Source: Nitrospirota bacterium
GTDB lineage: Bacteria > JACPQY01
DNA length: 37,435 bases
Assembly: GCA_016180645.1 (NCBI GenBank)
Contig: JACPAV010000031.1
Span: 1-37,435 of the forward strand
Direction: 5' to 3'
Shown here: in pieces, positions 37,380 through 37,435 of the stretch
Position numbering within the stretch: the stretch's first letter is position 1
Layout of the letters: every line of letters begins with the position of its first letter
Position numbers and translations under genes: made by a program
The notes under the pieces: model-generated
What the model was told of the DNA's origin: nothing
Seen by the model: only the letters and a program-made list of their open reading frames with translations
Database searches by the model: none

Positions 37380-37435
37380 GTAGCGTCCGGTTTCATACCG
37401 GACGACCTCTCGCCCGATGTAAAATCGGGCGCTAC
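37380..37435. repeat. REPIN, GTAGCGTCCGG family, at window end
   Basis: GTAG, hairpin CGTCCGG-TTTCATA-CCGGACG, 6-nt spacer, hairpin CGCCCGAT-GTAAA-ATCGGGCG, CTAC; 56 nt, ending at the last base. The stretch 37217-37379 before it holds no gene that I can support. Confidence 0.85.

Overview
The window is GC-rich, densely coded DNA from a flagellated Gram-negative bacterium, most likely an uncultured deltaproteobacterium-like lineage; the sequence alone does not fix the phylum. The Gram-negative call rests on an MS-ring and rod flagellar gene set, several lipoproteins with clear lipoboxes, and C-terminal beta-signal-like ends on two predicted outer-membrane proteins. No tRNA, rRNA, CRISPR array or transposase gene was seen.

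Layout. 1-515: no intact gene, only repeats and the 5' end of a probable lipoprotein cut by the window edge. 516-1271: an SDR oxidoreductase. 1313-1526: palindromic repeats. 8614-1526 (minus strand): a ThyX-like two-domain protein, then a GldA/GldF/GldG/DUF4340 ABC export-type operon with a small GIY-YIG nuclease gene embedded in it by overlaps on both sides, ending in an internally deleted cobalamin-binding-type protein. 8779-9750 (plus): a REC-GGDEF protein. 19882-9728 (minus): a flagellar and c-di-GMP block: FlgN/FliT-like protein, a large TPR protein, a PilZ protein, a soluble histidine kinase, an NtrC-type sigma-54 activator, then flgB-flgC-fliE-fliF behind a good -24/-12 promoter, and ispH. 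The kinase carries an 11-G tract inside its ATPase domain.

20244-20807 (plus) is an SCP2-like protein. 27401-20871 (minus) is the most unusual part: a five-gene overlapping operon made of two paralogous pairs, each a predicted outer-membrane protein followed by a lipoprotein whose ATG lies inside the last codons of the barrel gene, with a KaiC/RecA-like ATPase between the pairs. The two lipoproteins share an N-terminal domain but carry different display parts: a seven-repeat RCC1-type propeller in one, three fibronectin-III-like domains in the other. A further secreted protein and a frameshifted FnIII lipoprotein lie upstream (27645-29040).

29431-31227 (plus) is a predicted exported TldD-family metalloprotease. 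31280-34158 (minus) holds a radical SAM protein and an aldehyde dehydrogenase. 34300-37435 is a decaying region: a secreted-protein pseudogene, a retropepsin-like protease, DUF433/DUF5615 toxin-antitoxin remnants, a HEPN-like protein and a frameshifted membrane protein, all separated by paired palindromes.

The paired palindromes start with GTAG and end with CTAC, the architecture of REP doublets (REPINs) mobilised by RAYT transposases. At least three sequence families occur, and several copies sit at or inside gene 5' ends; one is an in-frame 18-codon insertion in a lipoprotein signal region.
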